64,000 nucleotides of DNA from Exiguobacterium sibiricum 7-3 (GCF_000620865.1 NZ_KK211190.1:2770914-2834913); one strand, 5' to 3'. Shown: positions 44,083 through 54,252, counted from the stretch's first letter. Made by a program: numbers and translations. Notes: a model not told the origin generated them from the letters alone.

Positions 44083-44910
44083 TTAGCGAAAAGGATTATA
44101 AAACCGGTTCCCATCATAAAAAGTGATGAAGCAAGACAACAGTACAAGTAACCCGACACAGGCAATCGCTGTAAAGTCGGCTTTGGTCATGGGACGTTGA
44201 TTGTACCAGGTCCGCTTTTTGCCTGCTCCGAACCCTCGCAAATCCATCGCGTTACTGACAGTCTCAATCCGTTCAAGACTTGTAAAAACAAGTGGCAACA
44301 GAATGTTTAAACTGTTACGGATTCGTTTGAACAACGGCGCATTGGATAAAGCGACGCCTCTCGCTTCCTGTGCATCTTTAATCGTTCGAAAGTCTCGCTG
44401 AACATCCGGAATGTAGCGTAAGGCTAAGGACACGGCAAAGGCAATTTTATAAGGAATACCGATCCGGTTCAAAGACGCCGCAAATTCTGTCGGATGAGTG
44501 GTCACCAAAAACAAGACAGCAATCGGCACAATCGCACTGTATTTTAAAATTAAATTCAGCATGTAAAACAGTTGTTCCGATGTCACGGTGAAACGACCGA
44601 TTCCTTCTGCCAATACATGACGCGTTCCATAGATGGCAACTCCCTGCTCAGGAGCAAACAGGTAGACGGCAATCGAATTTAACAAGATAAATGACAGTGT
44701 AAACAAAAGGACGAATCGAACTTCTTTAAAAGAAATCTTTGAAACAGAAAATAAGCCGACACTTGCCAACAATAAAACAATGAGGACGCGTGTATCGTAT
44801 GTGACAATCGTCGCAATCGTCCATAATAAAAAACAAATCAACTTTGTTGCTCCCGTCAGACGATGGACAGGAGATTTTCGTTCGATGTACCCTAGCATAT
44901 CTACTGCCAT
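44083..44910 (-). CDS. ecfT: ECF transporter T component
   Basis: A 275-residue membrane protein of the EcfT/CbiQ family, with about six hydrophobic segments. Two Ala-Arg-Gly-type coupling motifs, DAQEARGVAL and AMDLRGFGAG, insert into the ATPase grooves. The ATG lies eight bases from AAGGAG and overlaps the ATPase gene by 10 bp. Fourth gene of the T-box operon. Confidence 0.9.
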   Translation of the reverse strand: MAVDMLGYIERKSPVHRLTGATKLICFLLWTIATIVTYDTRVLIVLLLASVGLFSVSKISFKEVRFVLLFTLSFILLNSIAVYLFAPEQGVAIYGTRHVLAEGIGRFTVTSEQLFYMLNLILKYSAIVPIAVLFLVTTHPTEFAASLNRIGIPYKIAFAVSLALRYIPDVQRDFRTIKDAQEARGVALSNAPLFKRIRNSLNILLPLVFTSLERIETVSNAMDLRGFGAGKKRTWYNQRPMTKADFTAIACVGLLVLLSCFITFYDGNRFYNPFR

Positions 44911-46607
44911 CCTGCTCGCTCCTTCCGTTCTGCCTCAATCACCTGTGTCACGAGTCCTGCAGGATCAAGTTCATACTGCTGTGCTACTGTAAATAACGAA
45001 GTTTGCTTTAGGTGTGCTTGTTGTAGCAATTCTTTTTGCGACAATAGTGCAAGTGGGGTTCCTTCAAACTGAACCTGACCATTCTGGATGAGACAGACAT
45101 GATCACTGTATTCCAAAACGAGATGCATATCGTGGGTAATGACGAGCAGCGTCATTCCCTCATGCTTCAATCGTTCCAAAAAGTCCATGATATCCGAGTA
45201 ATGCCGGTAATCTTGACCCGCAGTCGGCTCATCCAAAATTAGCACATCCGGTTGACGGACCAGAATCGATGCAATCGTCACCCTTTTCTTTTGTCCAAAA
45301 CTCAAAGCATCGATTGGCCAATTGCGGAACGGATACAATCCGCATCGACGAAGCGTTTCCTCAACCCGTCGATTTTCTTCTTCCTCACTCAGCGCAAGAA
45401 CCTGCATGCCGTAGCGTATTTCTTCCTGCACAATTTGTTTTGAAATCATATGGTTGGGATTTTGCAGGACAAATCCTACTCGATCGGCCCGTTGACCAAT
45501 TGATTGGTTTGTAACATCCGAACCGGCGAGATGAATTGTTCCGCTTCCCGCCCGGCGATAACCGCTCAAAATTTTAGCCAGTGTCGATTTTCCGGCACCG
45601 TTCTGTCCGACGATACTCGTTAACGTACCTTTGGCGAAAGAAGTCGATACTTGATTTAAAATCAATCGCTCTGCATCATAACGGAAATTCAGCTGTTTGA
45701 CATCCAGCAATGGTTCACGACGTTGAACCGGCTCAATAGACTGTCTTTGCAACAGAGTATGCAGAAGCCCCCTGTCAAATCGGGTGATAAACGTCTCCAT
45801 TCGACTTGGTTGCATCTGTGGATGAATCGGCATTCCGGCAAAACGGGCCAGACTCAAATATAACGGTTCACGCAACGCAGACGCGCTAATAATGCCTCCA
45901 CTCAACACTTCATCCGGACTTGCATCCGCGACGATTGTGCCTTCTTTCATCACGATCATCCGGTCAAATGGAATCGAAAGCACATCTTCAATCCGGTGCT
46001 CGATCACAATCAACGTCTGTTCCGTCCGTCGTTGCAACTGATCAATCAATTCCATCGCTTCCATGCCGGCAATCGGATCCAAATTAGCCAACGGTTCATC
46101 AAATAACAGCACTTCCGCTTCTTCGACGAGGACACCCGCTAACGCAACCCGTTGCCGTTGCCCACCGGACAGTGCCTCCAGACGGGACCCCAACAAAGAG
46201 TCGACATCGACCAGACGGGCTGTTTTTTCTACCAAATGTCGCATGTCCTGCTGTTCGACTTGCTTATTTTCCAAAGCAAACGCAATATCTTCTGCTACTG
46301 ACAATCCGACAAACTGAGTATCCGGATCCTGCATAACGGTTCCGACAATACTTGAACGGTCAAACAAAGAGAGCGTTCGGGCATCGATTCCGGTAATTTC
46401 GACAGACCCTTCCCACGTACCGGGATAAGAAAATGGAATTAAACCGTTGATACACTGGGCGAGTGTACTTTTTCCTGAACCGGATGGTCCAACGATTAAT
46501 ACACGCTCACCTTTAGAAATTGACAGGTTAATCTTCTGTAAAGTTGGTTCCGACTGGCTCCGGTACGTAAACGAAAATTCATTGAATGCTACACTTACCT
46601 GCTTCAT
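44901..46607 (-). CDS. ECF transporter double ATPase (YkoD-like fused EcfA)
   Basis: A 568-residue fusion of two ABC ATPase domains. Domain 1: Walker A GPSGSGKSTL, signature LSGGQRQRVALA, Walker B VLLFDEPLA. Domain 2: GQNGAGKSTL, LSFGQKKRVTIA, VLILDEPTA. Both appear competent. It powers the adjacent EcfT and S component. YkoD-type fusions are commonly labelled HMP/thiamine ATPases, but the leader here is a methionine T-box, so the substrate is more likely methionine-related. A hairpin with a T-run separates it from the S gene. Confidence 0.92.
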   Translation of the reverse strand: MKQVSVAFNEFSFTYRSQSEPTLQKINLSISKGERVLIVGPSGSGKSTLAQCINGLIPFSYPGTWEGSVEITGIDARTLSLFDRSSIVGTVMQDPDTQFVGLSVAEDIAFALENKQVEQQDMRHLVEKTARLVDVDSLLGSRLEALSGGQRQRVALAGVLVEEAEVLLFDEPLANLDPIAGMEAMELIDQLQRRTEQTLIVIEHRIEDVLSIPFDRMIVMKEGTIVADASPDEVLSGGIISASALREPLYLSLARFAGMPIHPQMQPSRMETFITRFDRGLLHTLLQRQSIEPVQRREPLLDVKQLNFRYDAERLILNQVSTSFAKGTLTSIVGQNGAGKSTLAKILSGYRRAGSGTIHLAGSDVTNQSIGQRADRVGFVLQNPNHMISKQIVQEEIRYGMQVLALSEEEENRRVEETLRRCGLYPFRNWPIDALSFGQKKRVTIASILVRQPDVLILDEPTAGQDYRHYSDIMDFLERLKHEGMTLLVITHDMHLVLEYSDHVCLIQNGQVQFEGTPLALLSQKELLQQAHLKQTSLFTVAQQYELDPAGLVTQVIEAERKERAGWQ

Positions 46608-46624
46608 GTTAATCCCCCCGACTA

Positions 46625-46656
46625 AAAAGACTGCCCCCCTTGAGGGGACAGTCCTG
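46625..46656 (-). terminator. intra-operon terminator between S component and ATPase
   Basis: Minus-strand stem GACTGTCCCC/GGGGGGCAGTC (GACTGCCCCCCT on the plus strand) with a short loop, followed by TTTTT. It would reduce ATPase/T expression relative to the S component. Confidence 0.75.
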
Positions 46657-46658
46657 GT

Positions 46659-47210
46659 TTATGCTTCTCGCTTCAGACTGCCTGCCTTGCTTCTCGTTTT
46701 AGCATACGCCACTAAGAGAAGACTTCCGATAACACCAACTGTAATGATGTTGGATGCGGCCGCGACCGCTCCTTGAACGAATACTTTATTGGCAGGTTCT
46801 GCATAAATTAAAATATCTAAAACAGGTGCTAGAATGACCCAACCAATCAGTTGAACAAGTGCTTGTGTGCCGTTAAACAGCACTAATTTTTTTGTCGTCA
46901 AACCGCCTTCTTCAATCCGGATCCGACGGGCAATCAAACCGATTGAAAAACCGACAAATCCGGAGACGATGACCCAACTCCACCAAGGTGCACCATAAAA
47001 GATGGCATCTTTTAAAGCATGACCGATTAATCCAATTAATCCCGCTGCAATCGGTCCAAACAAAATAGCCATGAATGCTAAAAAGGCATAGGCTGTCTCA
47101 ATCGATGTATTCGGAATTCCCGTCGGTAATGCAGCAAACCGTCCTAAGATGACGAATACTGCTGCCCCAACGCCTGTCGCCACAATTTGTTTTGTCGTTA
47201 ATCCATTCAT
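46659..47210 (-). CDS. ECF transporter S component, UPF0397 (MtsT-like)
   Basis: A 183-residue, about six-helix substrate-binding protein of family UPF0397: [59 protein letters not shown]0397 S components are predicted to bind methionine or a precursor in Gram-positive bacteria. The start is ATG 47210, one base after the stop of the adenosyltransferase gene, with AGGAGA overlapping that gene. The methionine T-box upstream supports this substrate class. Confidence 0.87.
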   Translation of the reverse strand: MNGLTTKQIVATGVGAAVFVILGRFAALPTGIPNTSIETAYAFLAFMAILFGPIAAGLIGLIGHALKDAIFYGAPWWSWVIVSGFVGFSIGLIARRIRIEEGGLTTKKLVLFNGTQALVQLIGWVILAPVLDILIYAEPANKVFVQGAVAAASNIITVGVIGSLLLVAYAKTRSKAGSLKREA

Positions 47211-47211
47211 G

Positions 47212-48063
47212 TCACTTCTCTCCTCTACTCTTTTGAATACGAACCTGCCATGCGTTTCCGATACCGACCTGATACCGTTCAGCAAACGAATCTTGATTTA
47301 ATGCGAGCGCCAGATGATCCATTGAATTGACATAGACCAGTCCCTTTCCCAGTTCAACGTTGGCAAATGAATGTCCCCACGTCAGTTCATCTGAAAATAC
47401 GATATTCCCGTCGTGGACCACTTCCACTTGCACCGAACATCCGATTTCCAGCCCGATATGCCGTATGAAAGTAGAAGGAATGTTGGTCCAGACGTTCCCA
47501 AACCGGACATCAAAAATTTCAATAATCCCTTCCAGCCGTTCATCTTGCTGACGAGCCGGCTCCCGGTTCAGCAAAATCAGCGACTCCAAGTCAATCAGCG
47601 GACCAATATCAGAGTACGTGATGGTTCGACTCGATAGCCGGGCGCCTGTGTAAGCGTAAATATCACGACCATGGAACGTATACGATTCACCCATGACCGG
47701 CAGACGGTGGATTGTATCGTCCAACAAACGGGCATCCGCTAATAAGTTCCCTTGCACCAAATGTGTTAATGTCCCATTATCCGGTGTGATGATGAATTGA
47801 TTCGTATGGGTCCGGGCGACGACACTCTTCCGATTCGATCCGACTCCGGGATCAACGACAGAAACAAATACCGTCTGTTCTTTCCAGTACGGAACCGTCT
47901 GAATGAGTCGATACGAGGCTTCCCAAATCTGAAACGGCGGGATATCATGCGTTAAATCAAAAATACGGATTTCGGGATTAATACTATGTGCGACACCATA
48001 CATGGCACTTACCGCCCCATCACTCATTCCAAAATCGGATTGTAACACCAATGCCTCTGCCAT
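47212..48063 (-). CDS. SAM hydroxide adenosyltransferase (DUF62/SalL-fluorinase family)
   Basis: A 283-residue protein. [20 protein letters not shown] is the conserved N-terminal Asp segment; [15 protein letters not shown] and [10 protein letters not shown] are the SAM-binding loops, and [14 protein letters not shown] completes the site. The family uses water to cleave SAM into adenosine and L-methionine. It is first behind a methionine T-box and directly upstream of an ECF transporter, so it is a methionine-recovery enzyme. AAAGGAG lies before the ATG. Confidence 0.9.
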   Translation of the reverse strand: MAEALVLQSDFGMSDGAVSAMYGVAHSINPEIRIFDLTHDIPPFQIWEASYRLIQTVPYWKEQTVFVSVVDPGVGSNRKSVVARTHTNQFIITPDNGTLTHLVQGNLLADARLLDDTIHRLPVMGESYTFHGRDIYAYTGARLSSRTITYSDIGPLIDLESLILLNREPARQQDERLEGIIEIFDVRFGNVWTNIPSTFIRHIGLEIGCSVQVEVVHDGNIVFSDELTWGHSFANVELGKGLVYVNSMDHLALALNQDSFAERYQVGIGNAWQVRIQKSRGEK

Positions 48064-48088
48064 CTTTCCGACTCCTTTCTTATCTCAT

Positions 48089-48131
48089 AAAAAAAGACAT
48101 CCCGCCCTTATCAGATAAGGACGTGATGTCT
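48089..48131 (-). terminator. T-box regulated terminator
   Basis: AGACATC/GATGTCT outer stem with an inner CCTTATC/GATAAGG stem, followed by seven T. Confidence 0.9.
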
Positions 48132-48352
48132 CACGTGGTACCACCTTCGTTCATCATCTGACTCGCATCAAATGACCTCATAGAGTCGAGGACTCCCAAG
48201 AATGATAACGGTATCCGTTCGTACCGGTCGATTCTACTTACGAAGTTCGTGTTCTATCGACAGCTCAAGGACCATCTTCCGACAGACTGTTTCACTTCAT
48301 TCCCACCAACAGAAGCTCTCTGTTCAAACAGTCGCGTCGTACTCTTCCTATC
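48089..48352 (-). ncRNA. methionine T-box leader
   Basis: Minus-strand leader with Stem I hallmarks: AGTA, AGAGAGC, GTTGGTGGGAAT. GGAAG-ATG-GTCCTTGAGC places specifier codon ATG at 48275-48273, i.e. Met. The T-box sequence AAGGTGGTACCACG (about 48133-48147) has UGGU, which pairs with an ACCA 3' end and so fits the A73 discriminator of tRNA-Met. The competing terminator is at 48089-48131. Uncharged tRNA-Met should turn the operon on. Confidence 0.92.
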
Positions 48353-48358
48353 AACGCC

Positions 48359-48387
48359 AGTATATTTAATTAGTCTGAAAATTTAAA
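48359..48387 (-). promoter_or_regulatory. promoter of the T-box operon
   Basis: Minus-strand -35 TTTAAA (48382-48387), 17-bp spacer, -10 TATACT (48359-48364). The leader is therefore about 290 nt long. Confidence 0.7.
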
Positions 48388-48424
48388 CTTATCTTACAAC
48401 CCTTTTTTTATTTACGCAAGTCTT

Positions 48425-48868
48425 TTATTTACGAACACTCAAATCAGTTGCCCGAACCGTACCCCATGGCGAGACATCAGCTCTGACTTCTAATTTTTTC
48501 GCATCCTCATATCCTTTTCCTGTTCCCTGCGCCACATAATACTGATTCAATTGGGGGATGGTGACGTATTTGTCGTAATAATCTCCGGCAACTGAACCGA
48601 AAAAGCGTTCATTCGAGATCCGGTCGATCTTGGCATAACCATCAGAATCCGTCGTAAACGTAACGTAGACCAATCCTTTTTTGACGGAATCTGCCGGCTT
48701 CAGGTCAGGATACTGCAACATGACATATTCACCGAAGACCGGGCTAAACGGATCGTACGGTTCCGCCCGAAAACGATAGCTGTCACCGAACCAGGAAATG
48801 GAATAAAAACTGAGGATCACACCGAGGACAACGATGATTTGCAGGACTGGAAACAGATACCGTTTCAT
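48425..48868 (-). CDS. GDYXXLXY-domain membrane protein
   Basis: A 147-residue protein with one N-terminal helix (YLFPVLQIIVVLGVILSFYS) and an extracytoplasmic domain with GEYVMLQYP, the GDYxxLxY motif. The family is typically coupled to DUF2157 membrane proteins, as here (4-bp overlap). Function unknown. Confidence 0.82.
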   Translation of the reverse strand: MKRYLFPVLQIIVVLGVILSFYSISWFGDSYRFRAEPYDPFSPVFGEYVMLQYPDLKPADSVKKGLVYVTFTTDSDGYAKIDRISNERFFGSVAGDYYDKYVTIPQLNQYYVAQGTGKGYEDAKKLEVRADVSPWGTVRATDLSVRK

Positions 48869-50061
48869 GACGGAACCCCTCCTTCATGACGTTTTCGAAT
48901 CCACCATAAGACACCGGCAATCAGGAAGACGAGCAGTGCTCCGACGAGGAAGAACAATGACATATCGAGACGATCCCAGGCATAGATGAAATAAATCGTC
49001 AGTTGGACCGCGATGAAGTAGATGAATGGAATCGTCAGACGACGACCTTGACGCTCTTGCTCAATCAAATAGACAAAGGCAATGAGTTCGACGAGCGCAG
49101 CAATCAAGATGGCTTGTTCATCAAACCAAAGGAATCCGAACAAACCGAGCGGTAAAATCCAAAACAACGGACGAAATTTTTGATACATCAAGTATCCGAT
49201 TGCGAGACCGAAAACAGCAAGCGCGATTGCTTCTCCCAAAGGAATGACGGAGTCCGTCGTTTCCGCACGTATCGTTAAATAGATCAGTGAATTGATTGCG
49301 GCGACAATCAAATACAGATGGTATAAAAAATGACGGTCCTGTTCCTGTTTGACGACGAGTAACAGCGGGACAAGGGCAAACAAGGTCCAAATCGGCCAAA
49401 GGAGACCGTCATAAGAGACAAGGGCAAACAACTCAAGTCCCGATAGATAAAGAAATAACCAACTGAGAATGAGGGACGGAAAAGACTGGCTGAAATAGAA
49501 CCAGGCAAGCGAAACAATCACGACGAAGACAATCGATGTCCAGTCGAGAAACGTGGCGTGCTCACTTCCGAATCCGCCGACTCCGGTAAAGATATTCAAA
49601 CCCGAGATGAATGCGAGAATGGCATAGGCCGGATGACGCCACGTGAAGAAGTGGGCAAGCGCGGCAAGAAAGACGGCCCAACCGATGAAGGAACCTTGCA
49701 TCGACATATGGAAGCTCTGAACGGTGACGATGAGGGCTCCGGCAAAAGCGATCAGTCCAAGGATCCGGAAAGCGACGGGATTCCAAATGGTTCGACGTTC
49801 CGATACATCTGCCAAGACATAACAACCGACCATGATGACTAAAACCAAACCAATCTTAATGAGGGCAGGAATCGCCTGCCAATTCGCAGCTAAAAAACTG
49901 AGTAAGGCTAAACCGACAAAGGTCAGTCCGACAATCAACAACAATGGGACACGCTTTTTATTTTTCCGATGAGCTTCATACTCCTTAATTCGTTGAATCG
50001 TCTCTGCATCAATCAAACCGGCCTGTTGCCACTCCATTAACTTCGTCAGTCGCGCCATCAT
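48865..50061 (-). CDS. DUF2157 membrane protein
   Basis: A 398-residue protein. A helical N-terminus (LTKLMEWQQAGLIDAETIQR) is followed by about 12 hydrophobic helices. This fits the DUF2157/DUF4401 family. The start is chosen at ATG 50061, five bases after GGGAGG; ATG 50058 is also possible. It is coupled to the GDYXXLXY partner. Role unknown. Confidence 0.82.
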   Translation of the reverse strand: MMARLTKLMEWQQAGLIDAETIQRIKEYEAHRKNKKRVPLLLIVGLTFVGLALLSFLAANWQAIPALIKIGLVLVIMVGCYVLADVSERRTIWNPVAFRILGLIAFAGALIVTVQSFHMSMQGSFIGWAVFLAALAHFFTWRHPAYAILAFISGLNIFTGVGGFGSEHATFLDWTSIVFVVIVSLAWFYFSQSFPSLILSWLFLYLSGLELFALVSYDGLLWPIWTLFALVPLLLVVKQEQDRHFLYHLYLIVAAINSLIYLTIRAETTDSVIPLGEAIALAVFGLAIGYLMYQKFRPLFWILPLGLFGFLWFDEQAILIAALVELIAFVYLIEQERQGRRLTIPFIYFIAVQLTIYFIYAWDRLDMSLFFLVGALLVFLIAGVLWWIRKRHEGGVPS

Positions 50062-50173
50062 TGACACCTCCCGATTACAAGTTGCTAGGCTACATTTATA
50101 TTTTCCCGTTTGTCGTCGAATCTATGCGGACATTAACAGAAATACAAGTCACCACCATGACTTTTCCCGACAC

Positions 50174-50206
50174 AAAAACGACCGCCTCCGTAAAGGGGAC
50201 GGTCGT
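50174..50206 (-). terminator. terminator of the chemoreceptor gene
   Basis: Minus-strand stem ACGACCGTCCCC/GGAGGCGGTCGT with loop, followed by TTTTT. Confidence 0.85.
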
Positions 50207-50214
50207 CTGCTGAA

Positions 50215-52194
50215 TTAGACTTTGAAACGTGAAACCAGCACTTGCAATTCTTCCGCCATATCAGACAATGTTTTCGCCGATTGCGAAATATCTTCCATCG
50301 AGCCGAGTTGTTCTTCCGTCGTTGCTGCGACGCGCTCTGATGCGGCAGAATTTTCATCTGCGATATGGGCGATTTCCGTTGCGGATGCCGAGACTTCCTG
50401 GACGTTGGCAGCAATCTCTTCGACCGTTGCCGTGACATCCTCGATCCGCGGTGTCATCTCTTGGGTCCGCAACATGATTTGTTTGAAACGAACGGCCGAA
50501 TCTTCCGTCGTTTCCAGTCCCGCTTTCGTATGATGCGATACTTCTTTCATCAGGAAGACCGAACGTTCCGTTTCCTGTTTGATATTTTGAATCAGATGGG
50601 AGATTTGTTTCGTCGATTCCTGCGACTGTTCCGCAAGCTTCCGCACTTCACTGGCAACGACGGCAAATCCTTTTCCGTTTTCCCCCGCCCGTGCGGCTTC
50701 AATCGCTGCGTTTAAGGCAAGTAAATTTGTCTGGGTGGCAATGCCGTTGATGACATCGACAATCTTTCCAATCTCGTTCGAGCGGTGTGCGAGTGATTGG
50801 ATGACCTCACCAAAATTCTCGACCGATGTATCGATTGCCTTCATCTGCTCCACGTTTTTAGTAACAGCGGCCGTACCGTCTTCTGCTTCTGAAGCCGTCG
50901 CACGCGACAATTCCGAGACGTTGGTTGAACTTTCGGCAATCCGCATGACACCTGACGTAATGGCTTGAAGTGATATAGCATTGCCGTCCAGCTGACGTTT
51001 CGATTGACCGGCGCCTGCCGCCATCTCTTGAATCGAACCGGCAATTTGTTCCGAGGCTGCCGTCGTCTGCGCCGCATTTGCCATTAATTCTTCTGAAGAG
51101 GCCGCGACCTGTCCAATCGATTGATCAAGATTCGTGATGATGCCACGCAACGACAGAATCATCGTATTGAAGCTTTCTGCGACTTGTCCGATTTCATCAT
51201 CCGACTCGACGACGACCTCTTCCGTCAAATCGCCTTCTTGAATCCGTTCCGCACTTTTCGTCAATCGATTCAGCGGGCTGATGATCGAACGTAAGATAAA
51301 GAATAACAGTAGTGCAGCCAGGAGGAACGTACCAGCAATGACACCTAATGTCGTCCATAAAATACTGGATGTTTCATCCGTGATTTCATGATCGTATAAT
51401 GTCCCGGCGACTTTCCAACCGGTCAAACTGTTCGTCATGAAATCCATCTGCTTTTCTTCATCTTCAAATAAGTAGGAAAAGCGTCCTTCCTTACCCGCAT
51501 AAAGGGAACCAACCCAACTGCCGGACGCTGTTTCACCCGGTTTCAACGTCGGATGGGTAACGAATTTTTTTTTCGAATCCAAAATCGTGACGTAACCTTC
51601 TTTTCCGATTTTGATTTTTTTAGCGATTTCTGCAATCCGGTCGACATCAACGTCGACTGCAATGACACCGCGTCCGTTTCCACCCGTCTGCGAGAGCGTG
51701 ACCATCATCTTGCCCGATGCCGCATCCACATACGGATCCGTGATGACGACTTTCCCACCAGCGTCTTCTGCTGCTTTGTACCAAGGACGGTCCCGAGGAT
51801 CATAATCATCCGGCATCGACTGTTCCGGATAGATTGTCATCTCTCCTGATGTCGTCGCATAATAAATATTAGCGGCTTGTGGATGGGTATCTAAGTATTC
51901 GGTCATTTTTTCTTTTAAGTCGAGGTTCTGTTTACCTGATTGATAAAGTGTCCCGTCAATCCGGTCCGCGAAAAAGGCGACATCGCGTCGCATCGGATCG
52001 ATGATGTTCATGATTTCATCGTTCATCCGGTCGACTCCGGCATGAGCTGACTGCAGGATTTCATTCGTAATTTTTTGTTTGGCCTGACTGTAAGAAACAA
52101 AGCCAATCAATAAAGACGGAATCAATAATAAGAGCATCGATGTCAGGATCAACTTCTGTTTAATACTCAACGTACGCTTTTTCTTCTGTTTCAT
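50215..52194 (-). CDS. methyl-accepting chemotaxis protein with Cache sensor
   Basis: A 659-residue membrane chemoreceptor. TM1 (about 15-35); a double-Cache-type extracellular domain (about 36-280) with [26 protein letters not shown], an amino-acid or organic-acid-binding fold; TM2 (about 283-305); HAMP; then a signalling domain with tip [21 protein letters not shown]. The ligand is unknown. The start is ATG 52194 after GGGAG; a TTG two codons earlier lacks spacing. Confidence 0.92.
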   Translation of the reverse strand: MKQKKKRTLSIKQKLILTSMLLLLIPSLLIGFVSYSQAKQKITNEILQSAHAGVDRMNDEIMNIIDPMRRDVAFFADRIDGTLYQSGKQNLDLKEKMTEYLDTHPQAANIYYATTSGEMTIYPEQSMPDDYDPRDRPWYKAAEDAGGKVVITDPYVDAASGKMMVTLSQTGGNGRGVIAVDVDVDRIAEIAKKIKIGKEGYVTILDSKKKFVTHPTLKPGETASGSWVGSLYAGKEGRFSYLFEDEEKQMDFMTNSLTGWKVAGTLYDHEITDETSSILWTTLGVIAGTFLLAALLLFFILRSIISPLNRLTKSAERIQEGDLTEEVVVESDDEIGQVAESFNTMILSLRGIITNLDQSIGQVAASSEELMANAAQTTAASEQIAGSIQEMAAGAGQSKRQLDGNAISLQAITSGVMRIAESSTNVSELSRATASEAEDGTAAVTKNVEQMKAIDTSVENFGEVIQSLAHRSNEIGKIVDVINGIATQTNLLALNAAIEAARAGENGKGFAVVASEVRKLAEQSQESTKQISHLIQNIKQETERSVFLMKEVSHHTKAGLETTEDSAVRFKQIMLRTQEMTPRIEDVTATVEEIAANVQEVSASATEIAHIADENSAASERVAATTEEQLGSMEDISQSAKTLSDMAEELQVLVSRFKV

Positions 52195-52275
52195 ATCCAA
52201 CTCCCATTCTCGAGCTAAGTACTCGTCGTTCTAGTTTCTTTATCGGTTAAAATGTATGTTTTTTCACAGAAAATC

Positions 52276-52311
52276 AAAAAAAAGAAACGGATCCTTTTAG
52301 GAATCCGCTTC
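52276..52311 (-). terminator. terminator of the rhodanese gene
   Basis: Minus-strand GAAGCGGATTCC/GGATCCGTTTC stem, followed by eight T. Confidence 0.85.
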
Positions 52312-52325
52312 CATTTTTTAAACAC

Positions 52326-52625
52326 TTACGCTTCTTGATCGCCCTTCCAGTTCATCATGCCGCCTTCGACGTTGACGACGTCATAGCCATACTGTTCGAG
52401 GAACCGTCCGACGTTTTCACTTCGTCCGCCTGCCTTACAAATCAGATAATAGGTCTCGCCTTCTTGCAGCTCTGTATACCGCTCACCGATCTCAGACATC
52501 GGCAGAAAACGGACATTCGGAATGTGGCCGGCATCGTATTCGTCTTGTTCCCGGACATCCACAACGTGTAACGCTTCACCAGCTTCAAGCTTTTCTTGCA
52601 GTTCATCAACATGAATCGTTTTCAT
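52326..52625 (-). CDS. single-domain rhodanese
   Basis: A 99-residue rhodanese domain with active Cys63 in LICKAGGRS and VVDVREQDEYDAGHIP. It transfers sulfane sulfur. The ATG at 52625 is fixed by AGGAGGA seven bases upstream. The permease upstream is separated by a terminator, so this is probably monocistronic. Confidence 0.9.
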   Translation of the reverse strand: MKTIHVDELQEKLEAGEALHVVDVREQDEYDAGHIPNVRFLPMSEIGERYTELQEGETYYLICKAGGRSENVGRFLEQYGYDVVNVEGGMMNWKGDQEA

Positions 52626-52683
52626 AATTAATCCTCCTCTGACGTATCTGTGTCCAGTGTAGCAAAACTGACGTCGAAACAGA

Positions 52684-52711
52684 ACAAAAGAGACCAGCCG
52701 AAGCTGATCTC
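52684..52711 (-). terminator. terminator of the amino-acid permease
   Basis: Minus-strand GAGATCAGC/GCTGGTCTC stem with TTCG tetraloop, followed by TTTTGTT. Confidence 0.87.
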
Positions 52712-52719
52712 TCCTGTTA

Positions 52720-54096
52720 TTATTCCCCGGACGCTTGATCCAGTGGCTGACGCTTTTGTTTATGCATTCCCCGTGCATAATACACAGCAATCAAAATCAC
52801 ATACCAGAGTGGTCCGACAATCAGTGCAATCCGTGTTCCGGCATCAAATGCCATCAGGACAATGACCCCCGCGAGAGCGGCTAACGCAAGATAGTTCGCA
52901 ATCGGGAAGAATGGAACGGCGAATTCAGCCGTACCATGCACTTTCCGTGCCCTCATTTGAGCAATCAAAATCATCGCCCACGTCCAGACTGCTCCGAATG
53001 TCGCGATACTTGTGACAATCGCAAAGACATCGTCCGGCAAGAAGTAGTTGAGTGCGACACCGACTAGCAACGCAACCCCAGAAAGAATCGTCGCGAGTGC
53101 CGGTACACCATTTTTCGAAATTTTTGCGAAACGTTTTGGTGCTTCCTGATTTTGTGACAAGTTCATCATCATCCGGGCTGTCGAGAAGATCCCGGAATTA
53201 CATGATGATAACGCTGCCGTCAAGACAACGAAGTTGATGATTCCGGCAGCTGATGGAATACCAAGTGATTCAAATAATAACACGAATGGACTGCTGTTAT
53301 TCTGCCCGACTTGATCCCATGGATAAATCGAAAGAATGACGAACAGAGCACCGATGTAGAAGACTAATATCCGTAAGAAGACATTGTTGACCGCTTTGCG
53401 AATCGTTTTCTTCGGATTTTTCGCTTCTCCTGCTGTGACCCCGATCACTTCAATCCCTAAGAAGGCAAACATGACCATTTGCATCGCCAGTAAGACGCCA
53501 CCGAACCCATTCGGCAGGAACCCGCCATGCGACCAAAGATTTGAAATCCCGACCGGCGTACCGCCGTTCCCGAAGCCGATGACGATCGTCAACGTTCCAA
53601 GGATAATCATTGCGACGATGGCAACGATTTTGATTAATGCAAACCAGAATTCAAATTCCCCATAAAACTTAACCGCAATGAAGTTGATGCTTGTCATCAA
53701 AATCAGTGCACCAAGCGCCCACATCCAAGTGGGTGAATTCGGGAACCATTCTTGCATATAAATCCCGACGGCCGTAATTTCGGCCATACATGTGAAAATC
53801 CAGAGTAACCAATAATTCCACCCTGTCAGAAAACCGGCTAGCGGACTGACATATTTTCGGGCATACTCGGCAAAACTGCCTGCTACCGGTTCACGGACCG
53901 CGAGTTCCCCAAGAGCCCGCATGATAATGAAGATAATAAGACCACCGATTAAGTACCCGATCAGTATTCCTGGTCCAGCTAATTGAATCGCTTTTGCGGA
54001 CCCCAAGAACAGTCCGACACCGATCGCCGCCCCCAGCGACATCAATGTAATGTGACGTTCTTCTAATCCCCGATTCAGTTCTGTCTGTTGTTTCAT
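52720..54096 (-). CDS. AAT-family amino-acid permease
   Basis: A 458-residue APC-superfamily transporter with 12 helices. ALGAAIGVGLFLGSAKAIQLAG-type start (SLGAAIGVGLFLGSA) and GWNYWLLWIFTCMAEITAVG are characteristic of the AAT group (ProY/AapA/GabP-like). It imports an amino acid or GABA with protons. The exact substrate is not clear. GGAAGGA lies ten bases before the ATG. Confidence 0.88.
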   Translation of the reverse strand: MKQQTELNRGLEERHITLMSLGAAIGVGLFLGSAKAIQLAGPGILIGYLIGGLIIFIIMRALGELAVREPVAGSFAEYARKYVSPLAGFLTGWNYWLLWIFTCMAEITAVGIYMQEWFPNSPTWMWALGALILMTSINFIAVKFYGEFEFWFALIKIVAIVAMIILGTLTIVIGFGNGGTPVGISNLWSHGGFLPNGFGGVLLAMQMVMFAFLGIEVIGVTAGEAKNPKKTIRKAVNNVFLRILVFYIGALFVILSIYPWDQVGQNNSSPFVLLFESLGIPSAAGIINFVVLTAALSSCNSGIFSTARMMMNLSQNQEAPKRFAKISKNGVPALATILSGVALLVGVALNYFLPDDVFAIVTSIATFGAVWTWAMILIAQMRARKVHGTAEFAVPFFPIANYLALAALAGVIVLMAFDAGTRIALIVGPLWYVILIAVYYARGMHKQKRQPLDQASGE

Positions 54097-54252
54097 CTGT
54101 ACGACGTCCTTCCCGTCTCTGTTTGTTTCCTAGCAGTTCCCCTAACCGCTACGTTGTCAGTATAAAGAAATTGTGTCCGTTTTGTAAACGTTTTCAAGAG
54201 ATATTTTCTCCGAATCCCACATACTCGAAATATTCTGATTTATGTAACGGTA

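Noticed and set aside
44901-46607. Thiamine/HMP transporter assignment for the fused ATPase
   Set aside because: No THI-box riboswitch; the leader is a methionine T-box and the S component is UPF0397.
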